From: Pseudomonas endophytica
GTDB taxonomy: Bacteria; Pseudomonadota; Gammaproteobacteria; Pseudomonadales; Pseudomonadaceae
Length of the DNA stretch: 64,000 nucleotides
Direction of reading: 5' to 3'
NCBI RefSeq assembly: GCF_001411475.1
Contig: NZ_LLWH01000001.1
Location: 62,001 to 126,000 of the forward strand
The notes below the pieces were generated by a model that had not been told where the DNA came from, ran no database searches, and was given only the letters and a program-made list of their open reading frames with translations. The translations under genes were made by a program, and so were the position numbers. Shown here piece after piece: positions 28,146-38,380 of this stretch. Every line of letters begins with the position of its first letter. The stretch's first letter is position 1.

Positions 28146-28454
28146 TCACACCTCGATATCAATCCATAAACCCTGACGGGGAGCGCCATCGACCACGCCA
28201 TCGCTGACTGGCTGATCTGCCTGAACCTCATCTTGTTCCGGCGGATGGGCCTGCTGCTCGCGCTGCTGTTGGCGCTGCTGTTCTTCACGCAGCAATAAGG
28301 CAGCCTGGTCAGCGTCATGGTGTTTCAAATTGATCGTACTGTCACCCGAACTGGCTTGTGTGGGCACCACCGCCGGAATTTCTGGACGCGGACGCACCGG
28401 ATCTTGTTGCGAAGTCACGGGCACAACACTCAACGGAAGAATCGGCGACAGCAT
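28146..28454 (-). CDS. Conserved hypothetical protein upstream of rapA
   Basis: A 102-residue soluble protein without a signal peptide. The N-terminus is proline-rich (VTSQQDPVRPRPEIPAVVP), and the middle is a glutamine/arginine-rich helix (LLREEQQRQQQREQQAHPP); the end GLWIDIEV is conserved in what I remember of the family. Such Pseudomonas proteins are often mislabelled aspartate-semialdehyde dehydrogenase in databases; nothing here resembles that enzyme. The possible ribosome-binding site is TGGAGC, about 10 bases before the ATG. It diverges from rapA. Confidence 0.65.
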   Translation of the reverse strand: MLSPILPLSVVPVTSQQDPVRPRPEIPAVVPTQASSGDSTINLKHHDADQAALLLREEQQRQQQREQQAHPPEQDEVQADQPVSDGVVDGAPRQGLWIDIEV

Positions 28455-28607
28455 GATGAAGTGCTCCAGTTCTGTTTCGGTTTAAAACCATTCGTCTAAA
28501 AGCGCCATCGGCTCTTTTCGGCCTAGCAGCTTTTTATGAGAGTCCTTTGGCCTAAGGACGCTGCTGCGTTAATATACTCGGCTTTTTCAAAGCGGGAGTC
28601 AGGCAGC

Positions 28608-31454
28608 ATGGCGCAGCAGTATCAACCGGGGCAACGCTGGATTAGTGACAGCGAAGCTGAGCTAGGCTTAGGCACCGTTCTGGCACAGGACGGTCGCTTG
28701 CTGACTGTGCTCTATCCGGCCACTGGCGAAACTCGCCAATATTCGCTGCGCAACGCCCCTCTTACGCGCGTGCGTTTCTCGCCAGGCGACACCATCATCC
28801 ACTTCGAAGGCTGGAAGATGACTGTTCGCGAAGTCGACGATGCCGACGGTTTAATGGTCTATCACGGTTTCAACGAGCAAAATGAACTCGTTACCCTGCC
28901 TGAAACCCAACTGTCGAACTTCATCCAGTTCCGTCTGGCCAGTGATCGTCTGTTTGCCGGGCAAATTGACCCGCTTTCATGGTTCTCTTTGCGCTACCAC
29001 ACCCTTGAACATACTAGCCGCCAGTTGCAATCCTCGCTGTGGGGCTTGGGTGGCGTGCGTGCACAACCTATCGCGCACCAGTTGCACATTGCCCGCGAAG
29101 TCGCCGACCGGATCGCGCCACGCGTCTTACTGGCTGACGAAGTAGGCTTGGGTAAAACCATTGAAGCGGGCTTGGTGATTCATCGCCAGTTGCTCAGTGG
29201 CCGCGCCAGCCGCGTGCTGATCGTTGTCCCAGAAAACCTGCAACACCAATGGCTGGTAGAGATGCGTCGGCGCTTCAACCTTGAGGTGGCGTTGTTTGAC
29301 GAAGAGCGCTTCATCGAAAGCGACGCCAGCAACCCGTTTGAAGACTGCCAATTGGCGTTGGTGGCTCTGGAATGGCTGGTCGACGACCCTAAAGCCCAAG
29401 ATGCATTGTTTGCTGCCGGCTGGGACCTGCTGGTGGTCGACGAAGCTCACCACTTGGTGTGGCATGAAGATCAAGTCAGCCCTGAATATGATCTGGTTGA
29501 ACAATTAGCGGGCGTGATCCCAGGCGTTTTGCTGCTCACTGCCACCCCAGAACAACTGGGTCAGGACAGCCACTTCGCACGTTTGCGCCTGCTCGATCCA
29601 AACCGCTTCCACGACTTGGCTGCCTTCCGCGCCGAGAGCGAAAACTACCGGCCTGTCGCTCAGGCCGTTCAAGAGCTGCTAGATAAAGGCCGCCTGTCTC
29701 CAGAGGCCAATAAGACCATTCACGGTTTCCTTGGGGCCGAGGGTGACTCCCTGCTCGCCGCCGTCAATGGAGGCGATGCTGAGGCCAGCGCACGCCTGGT
29801 TCGTGAACTGCTCGACCGTCATGGCACGGGTCGCGTTTTGTTCCGTAACACCCGCGCTGCTATTCAAGGTTTCCCTGAGCGCAAACTTCACGCGTACCCA
29901 CTGCCGTGCCCAGATGAATACCTCGAGTTGCCCATCGGCGAACACGCAGAACTGTACCCCGAAGTCAGCTTCCAAGCTCAGCCGGACGCCACTGACGAGG
30001 AGCGCTGGTGGCGCTTTGACCCGCGTGTTGAGTGGCTCACCGACACCCTAAAAATGCTTAAGCGCACCAAGGTACTGGTGATTTGCGCTCACGCCGAAAC
30101 CGCTATGGATCTGGAAGACGCCTTACGCGTGCGCTCCGGTATTCCCGCGACAGTCTTCCATGAAGGCATGAACATTCTTGAGCGCGACCGCGCAGCTGCC
30201 TACTTCGCAGATGAAGAGTTCGGCGCGCAAGTTCTCATCTGCTCAGAGATTGGCAGTGAGGGTCGCAACTTCCAGTTCGCTCATCACTTGGTGCTGTTCG
30301 ATCTGCCTTCGCATCCAGACCTACTGGAGCAACGTATCGGTCGTCTGGATCGTATCGGCCAAAAGCACGTGATTGAACTGCATGTGCCGTACTTGGAAAC
30401 CAGCCCGCAAGAGCGCCTGTTCCAGTGGTACCACGAAGCACTGAACGCGTTCCTCAACACGTGCCCAACCGGTAACGCCTTGCAGCATACGTTCGGCTCT
30501 CGCCTGCTGCCACTGCTCGAAGAAACCGACGATGACGTGTGGCAAACGCTGATTAACGAAGCGCGAACCGAGCGCGAACGTCTGGAGCAAGAACTGCATA
30601 CCGGCCGTGATCGCTTGCTGGAACTTAACTCCGGTGGCGCGGGCGAAGGGGAAGCACTGGTTGAAGCCATTCTCGAGCAGGACGATCAATTCACCCTGCC
30701 GATCTACATGGAAACCCTGTTCAACGCTTTCGGCATCGACAGTGAAGACCACTCCGAAAACGCTCTGATTCTGAAGCCGAGCGAGAAGATGCTCGACGCG
30801 AGTTTCCCTTTGGGCGACGACGAAGGCGTGACCATTACCTACGACCGTAACCAAGCACTCTCACGCGAAGACATGCAGTTCATCACGTGGGAACACCCCA
30901 TGGTGCAAGGCGGCATGGATCTAGTGCTCTCCGGTTCAATGGGCAACACTGCCGTGGCACTGATCAAAAACAAGGCCCTTAAGCCTGGGACCGTTCTGCT
31001 CGAACTGATTTACGTCAGTGAAGTGGTCGCCCCGCGCGCCTTGCAACTGGGTCGTTACTTGCCGCCTGCTGCGCTGCGTTGCTTGCTTGATGGCAATGGC
31101 AACGATCTGTCAGCGCGCGTCGCCTTTGAAACTCTGAATGAGCAGCTAGAAAGCGTGCCACGCGCCAGTGCCAACAAGTTCATCCAAGCTCAGCGCGACA
31201 ACCTGACACCCAAAATCAATGCCGGTGAAGCCAAAGTAGCTCCGCGTCACGCTGAACGCGTGGCCGAGGCCCAGCGCCGTTTGGCAGCCGATACCGAAGA
31301 GGAATTGGCACGCCTGACGGCGCTGCAAGCGGTTAACCCGACCGTACGTGACAGTGAGTTGATTGCCTTGCGCAAACAACGTGAACAAGGCTTGGCCATG
31401 CTTGAAAAGGCCGCATTGCGCCTTGAAGCGATTCGCGTGTTAGTCGCAGGTTAA
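28608..31454 (+). CDS. rapA: RNA polymerase-associated ATPase RapA
   Basis: A 948-residue Swi2/Snf2 translocase that recycles RNA polymerase after termination. I chose the ATG at 28608 ([20 protein letters not shown]), with GGGAG upstream; the frame extends 24 codons further without conservation. Order: two Tudor-like N-terminal domains (to about residue 110), the helicase lobe with [14 protein letters not shown] (Walker A) and [10 protein letters not shown] (DEAH box), the second lobe with [20 protein letters not shown] and [11 protein letters not shown] (motif VI), and the C-terminal Spacer/CTD. Length is typical. It has its own promoter region of about 150 bases. Confidence 0.96.
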   Translation: MAQQYQPGQRWISDSEAELGLGTVLAQDGRLLTVLYPATGETRQYSLRNAPLTRVRFSPGDTIIHFEGWKMTVREVDDADGLMVYHGFNEQNELVTLPETQLSNFIQFRLASDRLFAGQIDPLSWFSLRYHTLEHTSRQLQSSLWGLGGVRAQPIAHQLHIAREVADRIAPRVLLADEVGLGKTIEAGLVIHRQLLSGRASRVLIVVPENLQHQWLVEMRRRFNLEVALFDEERFIESDASNPFEDCQLALVALEWLVDDPKAQDALFAAGWDLLVVDEAHHLVWHEDQVSPEYDLVEQLAGVIPGVLLLTATPEQLGQDSHFARLRLLDPNRFHDLAAFRAESENYRPVAQAVQELLDKGRLSPEANKTIHGFLGAEGDSLLAAVNGGDAEASARLVRELLDRHGTGRVLFRNTRAAIQGFPERKLHAYPLPCPDEYLELPIGEHAELYPEVSFQAQPDATDEERWWRFDPRVEWLTDTLKMLKRTKVLVICAHAETAMDLEDALRVRSGIPATVFHEGMNILERDRAAAYFADEEFGAQVLICSEIGSEGRNFQFAHHLVLFDLPSHPDLLEQRIGRLDRIGQKHVIELHVPYLETSPQERLFQWYHEALNAFLNTCPTGNALQHTFGSRLLPLLEETDDDVWQTLINEARTERERLEQELHTGRDRLLELNSGGAGEGEALVEAILEQDDQFTLPIYMETLFNAFGIDSEDHSENALILKPSEKMLDASFPLGDDEGVTITYDRNQALSREDMQFITWEHPMVQGGMDLVLSGSMGNTAVALIKNKALKPGTVLLELIYVSEVVAPRALQLGRYLPPAALRCLLDGNGNDLSARVAFETLNEQLESVPRASANKFIQAQRDNLTPKINAGEAKVAPRHAERVAEAQRRLAADTEEELARLTALQAVNPTVRDSELIALRKQREQGLAMLEKAALRLEAIRVLVAG

Positions 31455-31476
31455 CAGCCTTATTAAGCACGGCCAG

Positions 31477-31539
31477 AGCTGTCGCAGGCTGCGATCTTTG
31501 TTTTTAACAATCAAAAGATCGCAGCCTTCGGTATCTACC
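31477..31539. repeat. Pair of inverted REP elements (REPIN-like)
   Basis: AGCTGTCGCAGGCTGCGATC (31477-31496) and, inverted, AAAGATCGCAGCCTTCGG with TATCTACC (31514-31538) enclose a T-rich spacer. They have diverged from the copy at 50174-50245 but belong to the same family. They stand directly behind rapA. Confidence 0.7.
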
Positions 31540-31781
31540 AAAAGCAGAAGCAGCGCCAGTTGTGGCCGCAGCAACGTAGGTGACACAAAAAAGATCACAA
31601 AGATGGGCTATAGCGCGCTTGCTCCTATGCGAACGACCTAGCGTCTCTGCAAAAAAGCTATAAAAAGATCATTATCAATTACAAAGTAATTGGCATCAAA
31701 TAGCCATTACCCTCTCTTACCTCCACCCCAGCCTCTACACTGAAACCACACTAGCGCCTGTCGCTAGCAGACAAGGACTCA
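31540..31781. other. Intergenic region upstream of the MHYT-GGDEF-EAL gene
   Basis: No gene is visible. The stretch up to about 31580 repeats the sequence that follows the other REPIN (AAAGCAGAAGCAGCGC). The AT-rich part (31650-31700), with ATTAC and GTAAT in inverted order, should hold the promoter of the downstream gene. Confidence 0.4.
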
Positions 31782-34010
31782 GTGTCGGTGCCTGGAATGG
31801 AATGGTTCAAATGGCAGTTTTTCGGTTCGCATGTTGAACACGGCCAACAAACGCTAAACAGCAGCCATAACCTTTACCTCGTGTTTCTTGCCTGGCTGGT
31901 CGCCTGTGCAGCGTGTTTAGCGGTGCTGCACATGGTTGAACGCGCCTCTAACGCTGAAAAACCGGCGGCTAAAACGATCTGGCGATGGCTGGGAGCAAGC
32001 TGTCTAGCAGGCGGCATCTGGGCCATGCACTTCATCAGCATGTTGGCCTTTGAATCCTCACACGAGATTCGTTACAACCTGGGCATCACCATCGGCTCGC
32101 TGCTCATCATCTGGGTCAGCGCTCTTGTAGCAATGTACCTACTCAAACAGCCCGGCTTGTCTCGTGCCCGATTAATGATGGCAGCACTGATTTTTGGTAT
32201 TGGCATCGCCAGCATGCATTACAGCGGCATGTCTGCCATGCATACCAATAGCCTCCAACACTATGATCCCATCGGGGTCATCCTCTCATTGCTACTCGCG
32301 GTAGGCGCAAGCTATTGGGCCTTGCTCATGACCATAGCGCTGCGGTCGACCTACGGCTTGACCCATCAATTTTTTAAATACGCCATCAGCTTCGCCACTG
32401 GCACCGCCATTCTGGGTGTTCACTTTATTGGTATGTGGGCCTTGCACACGTATTCGCCGACCGGCGACACCGCTCAAGGGCACATTGAGACCAATCACTG
32501 GCAACTCGCGCTCATGGTGGCCATCATCACCCTGCTGCTGATTGGCAGCAGCATCAGCGCGGCCTTGGTCGACAAGAAGCTGCAACAAAAAGAACACGAT
32601 CTTGCGCGAGTCAACGCGCTGCTCAGCCAACTTGACGAGGCTCGAATGTCTTTGCAGCAGGTGGCGCATTACGATCCGTTGACCAACCTGATTAATCGCC
32701 GCGGCTTTAACCAGATATTTGCCGAAAAGCTCGCAGAAAGCTCGGCACAGCATCGCAAACTAGCCGTCCTGTTTCTTGATATAGATCACTTCAAACGCAT
32801 CAATGACAGCTTGGGCCATGACGCGGGAGATGAGTTGCTTAAGACCATCGCTAGCCAGATCAGTGGTGCAGCCCGCACTCATGCAGATGTGGTCGCACGC
32901 TTTGGTGGGGATGAGTTCTGCATATTGATCGACATTAACGACCGCGACGAAGCACAAAGTATGGCCAAGCGCATCATGTACAGCCTCAAAGACCCCATTG
33001 AGCTGGCGGGTAGGCGCATGGTCATGACCACCAGTATTGGCATTAGCGTATTCCCAGACGACGGCACAACCAGCAGCGAACTGCTTAAGCACGCCGATCT
33101 AGCGCTGTATCAATCCAAGGGTAACGGTCGAAATAGTCTGAATTTTTTCAACTCGAACCTCACCGTCAAAGCCTCACTCGAACTGCAAATTGAGGAAGAA
33201 CTGCGCCAAGCACTGGATGAAGACATCGGATTGCTGCTGCATTACCAGCCCATCATCGACCTTAAACATGGACGCGTCGTCAAACTCGAAGCCTTGGTGC
33301 GCTGGGAGCATCCAGAACACGGCCTTCTGGGCCCAGACCGCTTTATCAACATTGCCGAAGCCAATGGACTTATCACTGAGCTTGATCGTTGGGTGTTGCG
33401 CAAAGCCTGTAACGATTTGGCAGCACTTTCGCGCCTAGGTTGGGAGCAACTTGGGATTGCTGTAAATTGCTCAGCACTCAACTTGGTTCGCGAGGCATTG
33501 GCAGACGAAATCAAAAGCGCGCTGTTGTCATCCGGGATTGCTCCGCACCGGCTTGAATTGGAGGTCACTGAAAACGCTCTAATGGGCAATATCAGCAAAA
33601 CCTCACAGTTATTAAGGCAGATTCGGGCACAAGGGGTGTCTTTGTCGATCGACGATTTTGGCACCGGGTATTCATCACTGGCCTATTTAAGGCGTCTGCC
33701 GCTCAACACCCTAAAAATTGATCGCTCTTTTATTCAAGATATCCAGACCTCCAGCCAAGATTTGGAGATCGTGCAAGCGATCATTGTCATGGCTCACACC
33801 CTACAGTTAGTTGTCGTGACAGAAGGCGTAGAAACCTTGCAACAACTCGAACTGTTAAGTCACTGTGGTTGCGACCTTGTTCAGGGCTACCTCATCAGCC
33901 ACCCCGTAGCCTTTGATGCATTGCCCGAGCTACTCGAACAACTCCATCACACTCACCGTTTTGGGTCGAACCACTCAGCCCTCCAACACGAAGAGAGCAA
34001 TCGCTCCTAA
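31782..34010 (+). CDS. MHYT-GGDEF-EAL cyclic-di-GMP protein
   Basis: A 742-residue inner-membrane protein starting at GTG, with AAGGAC upstream. An MHYT sensor domain of seven helices (residues 30-260) has its motif copies at AMHF (82), MHYSGM (145) and GVHFIGM (213); such domains are thought to bind copper and sense O2, CO or NO. GGDEF (375-379) and EAL (503-505) are intact, and DDFGTGYSS is present in the EAL domain. Both synthesis and breakdown of c-di-GMP are possible. The inhibitory RxxD site before GGDEF is missing (THAD there). It is like P. aeruginosa MucR/NbdA in architecture. Confidence 0.92.
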   Translation: MSVPGMEWFKWQFFGSHVEHGQQTLNSSHNLYLVFLAWLVACAACLAVLHMVERASNAEKPAAKTIWRWLGASCLAGGIWAMHFISMLAFESSHEIRYNLGITIGSLLIIWVSALVAMYLLKQPGLSRARLMMAALIFGIGIASMHYSGMSAMHTNSLQHYDPIGVILSLLLAVGASYWALLMTIALRSTYGLTHQFFKYAISFATGTAILGVHFIGMWALHTYSPTGDTAQGHIETNHWQLALMVAIITLLLIGSSISAALVDKKLQQKEHDLARVNALLSQLDEARMSLQQVAHYDPLTNLINRRGFNQIFAEKLAESSAQHRKLAVLFLDIDHFKRINDSLGHDAGDELLKTIASQISGAARTHADVVARFGGDEFCILIDINDRDEAQSMAKRIMYSLKDPIELAGRRMVMTTSIGISVFPDDGTTSSELLKHADLALYQSKGNGRNSLNFFNSNLTVKASLELQIEEELRQALDEDIGLLLHYQPIIDLKHGRVVKLEALVRWEHPEHGLLGPDRFINIAEANGLITELDRWVLRKACNDLAALSRLGWEQLGIAVNCSALNLVREALADEIKSALLSSGIAPHRLELEVTENALMGNISKTSQLLRQIRAQGVSLSIDDFGTGYSSLAYLRRLPLNTLKIDRSFIQDIQTSSQDLEIVQAIIVMAHTLQLVVVTEGVETLQQLELLSHCGCDLVQGYLISHPVAFDALPELLEQLHHTHRFGSNHSALQHEESNRS

Positions 34011-34028
34011 TCACCTTCTTTAGACTAA

Positions 34029-34056
34029 AAATGCCACAGCAATAACTGTGGCATTT
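34029..34056. terminator. Bidirectional terminator
   Basis: AAATGCCACAG (34029-34039) pairs exactly with CTGTGGCATTT (34046-34056) over a 6-base loop, 19 bases past the stop of the cyclic-di-GMP gene and before the convergent DUF2288 gene. Confidence 0.8.
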
Positions 34057-34153
34057 CTCTACGGCAAGTGGCCATCATCCAGAAACAGTTACTGGCCTAC
34101 CCACCGCTCGCTAAAAAAACATCGCAATTAACGCACTAGATTGGTGCTAGCAA

Positions 34154-34459
34154 TTATTTTTTTGCCCTGTCTTGGATCATCACCCACGGCGAAACCACTA
34201 CTGCCCATAGCTCAGGGTTACGTTCAACAACGTCTAGCGCGTGCGCTTCAGTCATCTTTCCAAATACCCCAGAAGCCAACCAAGCCTTGATTTTCTCTGC
34301 ATCATCCTGAGTCACAGCCATAGCGGCTTCGATCAAGTCCAGTGCGGGGTCAACCCACAACACATCGCCTTTGGCGAAGAACGTTTGCAACACCTTCCAT
34401 TCAATTGTTGCAGTCTCGCCAAGCAGCTTGGCATAGAGGGTGCTAGGTTCTTGAGTCAT
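34154..34459 (-). CDS. DUF2288-family protein
   Basis: A 101-residue soluble protein of unknown function. The start MTQEPSTLYAKLLGETATIEW was chosen at 34459, where the family begins; ten upstream codons look unconserved. The conserved features are LYAKLLGET, VDPALDLIEAA, KIKAWLASG and the C-terminal LWAVVVSPWVMIQ. It is monocistronic and convergent with the preceding gene. Confidence 0.85.
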   Translation of the reverse strand: MTQEPSTLYAKLLGETATIEWKVLQTFFAKGDVLWVDPALDLIEAAMAVTQDDAEKIKAWLASGVFGKMTEAHALDVVERNPELWAVVVSPWVMIQDRAKK

Positions 34460-34822
34460 GGGAGTCACCAAGTAAGAAAATCGGCACAATGATAGCGTCG
34501 CCTACTCGGTAGAAAAACCCAAAGAGAGGTAAGGAAACGAAGAAAGAGTGAAGAGCCAAGGATGAACCTGTTGAGCTAGCAACATTCTGATAAAGATCAA
34601 CAACATAATTCGCCGCTATTCTGTCTCTTTCTTTCGTTTAGGCGACATTTCCTGCTTTTTCTCCCTGTAGCCCGCTATTCAAGCGCTAAACCGGCGCTCT
34701 ACACTGTACCGGTACAGTTGCGGGGGGGATTGGTCGGGAGTTTCGTCACGAAAAACCCGGTCCGGCTGCCTTGGCTTCCAGGACTATAAAAATTACAACA
34801 GAAGAGTGGAGCACCAATAAAG
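34460..34822. other. Intergenic region with the braC promoter
   Basis: 363 bases without a gene. The left 200 bases are purine- and pyrimidine-rich and show nothing recognisable. A 16-base perfect palindrome (34703-34718) and a hairpin (34735-34759) lie close to braC. The ribosome-binding site is GAGTGGAG, about 34804-34811. Confidence 0.5.
34703..34718. promoter_or_regulatory. Perfect palindrome upstream of braC
   Basis: ACTGTACCGGTACAGT is a 16-base perfect palindrome 105 bases before the braC start. It looks like a repressor operator. The CTG-CAG spacing is 8, not 10, so it is not a LexA box. The protein that binds it is unknown to me. Confidence 0.5.
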
Positions 34823-35956
34823 ATGGCTAAGAAGCAGATTACTAAACTGTTTGCCGCGATGGTTTTGGCCGGGGTTGCCAGCCATTCATTTGCTGCAGAC
34901 ACCATCAAGATCGGTATTGCAGGCCCTAAAACCGGCCCCGTCACCCAGTACGGCGACATGCAGTTTACTGGCGCAAAACAAGCGATTGCAGACATCAACG
35001 CTAAAGGCGGTGTTGATATAGACGGCAAAAAGTACCAGCTTGAAGCGAAAGAGTACGACGATGCTTGTGATCCAAAACAAGCGGTCGCCGTCGCCAACAA
35101 AGTCGTCAATGACGGCGTCAAGTATGTTGTCGGTCACCTGTGCTCCAGCTCCACTCAGCCTCCTTCAGACATCTACGAAGACGAAGGCATCATCATGATC
35201 ACCCCGGCCGCCACCGCGCCGGAAATCACTGCCCGAGGCTACAAAAATGTCTTCCGCACCATCGGCCTAGACAGCGCTCAAGGTCCAGCAGCGGGGAACT
35301 ACATTGCCGATCACGTGAAGCCTAAAGTGGTCGCTGTACTGCACGATAAACAGCAATACGGTGAAGGCATCGCCACTGCTGTTAAAGAAACCCTGGAAAA
35401 GAAAGGCATCAAAGTTGCGGTCTTTGAAGGCGTAAACGCGGGTGACAAAGACTTTGCGGCCATCATCGCCAAGCTCAAAAAAGATAACGTTGATTTCGTT
35501 TACTACGGCGGCTATCACCCTGAACTGGGTCTGATCTTGCGCCAATCTAAAGAAAAAGGCCTGAACGCCAAGTTCATGGGTCCGGAAGGCGTAGGTAACG
35601 ATTCCATCTCGCAAATCGCTCAGGATGCTTCCGAAGGTCTGCTGGTAACCCTGCCACAAGCCTTCGACCAACAGCCTGAGAACAAGGCGCTGGTAGCGAA
35701 GTTCGTCGCAGACAAGAAAGACCCAACAGGCCCGTTTGTATTCCCGGCTTACTCCGCCGTTGAAGTGATCGCCCAGGGCATCGAGCAAGCCAAAAGCGAA
35801 GACACCACTAAAGTGGCCAAGGCTATCCATGACGGGACTTTCAAAACCCCAATGGGCGACCTGACCTTTGATGATAAAGGCGACCTTAAAAACTTTAAGT
35901 TCGTGGTGTACGAATGGCACTTCGGCAAACCTAAAACAGAAGTAAGCCCTCAATAA
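34823..35956 (+). CDS. braC: Branched-chain amino-acid ABC transporter, periplasmic binding protein
   Basis: A 377-residue protein with a signal peptide (KKQITKLFAAMVLAGVASHS, cleaved after FAA). The mature part begins DTIKIGIAGPKTGPVTQYGD and is a two-lobe leucine/isoleucine/valine-binding fold of the LivJ type; CDPKQAVAVANKVVNDGV and YVVGHLCSSSTQPPSDIYE are the conserved ligand-site segments, with a probable disulfide between the two cysteines. It heads braCDEFG. The 247-base gap to braD contains a strong hairpin, which would give more binding protein than permease. Confidence 0.96.
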   Translation: MAKKQITKLFAAMVLAGVASHSFAADTIKIGIAGPKTGPVTQYGDMQFTGAKQAIADINAKGGVDIDGKKYQLEAKEYDDACDPKQAVAVANKVVNDGVKYVVGHLCSSSTQPPSDIYEDEGIIMITPAATAPEITARGYKNVFRTIGLDSAQGPAAGNYIADHVKPKVVAVLHDKQQYGEGIATAVKETLEKKGIKVAVFEGVNAGDKDFAAIIAKLKKDNVDFVYYGGYHPELGLILRQSKEKGLNAKFMGPEGVGNDSISQIAQDASEGLLVTLPQAFDQQPENKALVAKFVADKKDPTGPFVFPAYSAVEVIAQGIEQAKSEDTTKVAKAIHDGTFKTPMGDLTFDDKGDLKNFKFVVYEWHFGKPKTEVSPQ

Positions 35957-35977
35957 GGGTCGGTTCTTGATCTGACA

Positions 35978-36009
35978 ACAAAGCCCACTGCGCGAACGGT
36001 GGGCTTTGT
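35978..36009 (+). terminator. Hairpin between braC and braD (attenuator-like)
   Basis: ACAAAGCCCAC (35978-35988) pairs exactly with GTGGGCTTTGT (35999-36009) around a 10-base loop, 21 bases past the braC stop. The short T-content of the right arm allows partial termination or 3' protection of braC mRNA. A second small stem (GGCCCA / TGGGCC, 36023-36041) follows. Confidence 0.75.
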
Positions 36010-36203
36010 ATTACGGGCCGTTGGCCCACAGAAATTGGGCCGCGCTTTCGTGATCCGAAAGTCTCCCCACCTGAAAATCTTTAAAACCGTCACCAGCGGT
36101 TCGCTGGCAGAAGACCTGTTTTCAAGCGGCTGTAAAACCGTGCGATACAGGCCGGAAAATGACTCCACCAGTGAAATGCGTCTCAGGTTTTTAGGAGCTT
36201 GTA

Positions 36204-37127
36204 ATGCCTGACATCTATCACTTCTTCCAAATGCTGGTTAACGGTCTCAACGTTGGCAGCACCTATGCCCTGATCGCCATCGGCTACACGATGGTTTACG
36301 GCATTATTGGAATGATCAACTTCGCCCACGGCGAGGTGTACATGATTGGTTCCTACATCGCGTTTATCGCGATTGCCGGTCTCACCATGATGGGCTTGGA
36401 CAGCGTGCCGTTATTGCTGACCGGGGCATTCATCGCCAGCATCGTAGTGACCAGTTCTTACGGCTACAGCATTGAACGGGTGGCTTACCGTCCTCTGCGT
36501 GGCAGCAATCGTTTAATCCCGTTGATCTCTGCCATTGGTATGTCGATTTTCCTGCAAAACATGGTGCTGCTGTCTCAAGACTCAAAAGACAAATCCATTC
36601 CTAACCTGATCCCCGGCGGCTTCACATTCGGCCCAGGCGGTGCGAGTGAAGTTGTCATCTCCTACATGCAAATCGTGGTCTTCGTTGTAACGCTCGTGGC
36701 CATGCTCGGTCTGACCCTGTTCATCTCCCGCTCACGCCTAGGCCGCGCCTGCCGCGCCTGTGCTGAAGATATGAAAATGGCCAACTTGCTTGGCATCAAC
36801 ACCAACAACGTCATTGCTCTAACCTTCGTTATCGGTGCCGCATTGGCAGCCGTTGCGGCCGTTTTGATCAGCGTGCAATACGGTGTTATCAACCCCGGCT
36901 CCGGATTTCTTGTAGGGCTTAAAGCGTTTACTGCCGCAGTATTGGGCGGGATTGGCAGCATCCCAGGTGCGATGCTAGGCGGCCTAGTACTCGGTGTGGC
37001 TGAAGCCTTTGGTGCTGATATTTTCGGCGACCAGTACAAAGACGTAGTGGCATTTAGTCTACTTGTGTTGGTACTGCTGTTCCGTCCGACCGGTATTCTG
37101 GGACGTCCGGAGATTGAAAAAGTATGA
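36204..37127 (+). CDS. braD: Branched-chain amino-acid ABC transporter, permease (LivH type)
   Basis: A 307-residue inner-membrane permease with about eight helices. The start [20 protein letters not shown] and the segment [20 protein letters not shown] are LivH hallmarks; [19 protein letters not shown] is the cytosolic loop that docks on the ATPases. Its stop overlaps the start of braE (ATGA), showing coupled translation. It works with BraE as the membrane channel for Leu, Ile and Val. Confidence 0.95.
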   Translation: MPDIYHFFQMLVNGLNVGSTYALIAIGYTMVYGIIGMINFAHGEVYMIGSYIAFIAIAGLTMMGLDSVPLLLTGAFIASIVVTSSYGYSIERVAYRPLRGSNRLIPLISAIGMSIFLQNMVLLSQDSKDKSIPNLIPGGFTFGPGGASEVVISYMQIVVFVVTLVAMLGLTLFISRSRLGRACRACAEDMKMANLLGINTNNVIALTFVIGAALAAVAAVLISVQYGVINPGSGFLVGLKAFTAAVLGGIGSIPGAMLGGLVLGVAEAFGADIFGDQYKDVVAFSLLVLVLLFRPTGILGRPEIEKV

Positions 37128-38380
37128 CTAGGAATCTTAAATCGGCGCTCTTCAGCGCTCTGTTGGTCTGGGCCGTCGCCTACCCGGTACTTGGCTTAAA
37201 ACTGACTATCGTTGGGATCAACATTGAAGTACATAACACCAGCACCTTCACCCTGAGCGTGATTGCGATCTGCTCATTGCTGATGTTTATTCGCGTGCTG
37301 TTCCATCATCAACTCAGCGCAGCCTGGAAAGCTTCGCCAAACCTGCCGAAAGTGCCGGCCAAGGCCAGTAACTTCCTAACGCTACCGCGTACCCAACGCT
37401 GGATCATTTTGGGGCTGGTCGTTGTTGCACTGATCTGGCCATTCTATGGCTCCCGGGGGGCGGTGGACATCGCCACACTGATCCTGATCTACGTGATGCT
37501 CGGCCTTGGGCTAAACATCGTAGTCGGTCTGGCTGGCCTTCTGGATCTCGGTTATGTGGGGTTCTACGCTGTCGGTGCATATACCTACGCACTGCTCGCC
37601 CATTACTTCGGCCTGAGCTTCTGGGTGTGTCTGCCACTGGCAGGGTTGATGGCCGCAACGTTTGGTTTTCTACTGGGGTTCCCGGTACTGCGCTTACGCG
37701 GCGACTACTTGGCCATCGTGACGCTGGGCTTTGGTGAAATCATCCGTCTGTTCCTGCGTAACCTGACGGACATCACTGGTGGGCCAAACGGCATCAGTAA
37801 CATCCCAAAACCTACCCTCTTTGGTCTGAGCTTTGACAGAACCGCCGCAGAGGGCATGCAGACCTTCCACGAATACTTCGGCATCGCCTACAACTCGATC
37901 AACAAGGTTATCTTCCTGTACCTGATCGCCTTGGTCTTGGTACTGATCGTATTGTTCGTGATCAACCGCTTGCTGCGCATGCCGATTGGCCGCGCATGGG
38001 AAGCACTGCGCGAAGACGAAATTGCCTGCCGGGCACTGGGCTTGAATCCGACCGTGATCAAACTGTCTGCGTTCACCTTGGGCGCGACCTTTGCCGGTTT
38101 CGCGGGTAGCTTTTTTGCCGCTCGACAAGGTCTGGTCACCCCGGAATCGTTTACCTTCCTGGAGTCAGCAATCATCCTGGCCATCGTGGTACTGGGCGGT
38201 ATGGGCTCGCAACTGGGTGTGATCCTGGCGGCAGTGGTGATGATCTTGCTGCCAGAAATGATGCGCGATTTCAGTGAGTACCGGATGCTGCTGTTCGGCG
38301 CCCTGATGGTGCTGATGATGATCTGGCGACCACAGGGTCTGCTGCCTATGCAACGTCCTCACTTGGAGCTGCGAAAATGA
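37124..38380 (+). CDS. braE: Branched-chain amino-acid ABC transporter, permease (LivM type)
   Basis: A 418-residue permease. Compared with LivH-type BraD it has an N-terminal extension of about 120 residues with two or three more helices. The conserved permease core includes [45 protein letters not shown] and the docking loop [20 protein letters not shown]. It overlaps both braD and braF by four bases, so the three are made in a fixed ratio. Confidence 0.95.
   Translation: MTRNLKSALFSALLVWAVAYPVLGLKLTIVGINIEVHNTSTFTLSVIAICSLLMFIRVLFHHQLSAAWKASPNLPKVPAKASNFLTLPRTQRWIILGLVVVALIWPFYGSRGAVDIATLILIYVMLGLGLNIVVGLAGLLDLGYVGFYAVGAYTYALLAHYFGLSFWVCLPLAGLMAATFGFLLGFPVLRLRGDYLAIVTLGFGEIIRLFLRNLTDITGGPNGISNIPKPTLFGLSFDRTAAEGMQTFHEYFGIAYNSINKVIFLYLIALVLVLIVLFVINRLLRMPIGRAWEALREDEIACRALGLNPTVIKLSAFTLGATFAGFAGSFFAARQGLVTPESFTFLESAIILAIVVLGGMGSQLGVILAAVVMILLPEMMRDFSEYRMLLFGALMVLMMIWRPQGLLPMQRPHLELRK

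Noticed and set aside
31660..31700. Possible Fur box (ATCATTATCAATTAC)
   Set aside because: Only one hexamer unit matches the GATAAT repeat; the rest diverges, and the downstream gene has no link to iron.
34703..34718. LexA box upstream of braC
   Set aside because: CTG and CAG are separated by 8 bases instead of 10; kept as an unknown palindrome.
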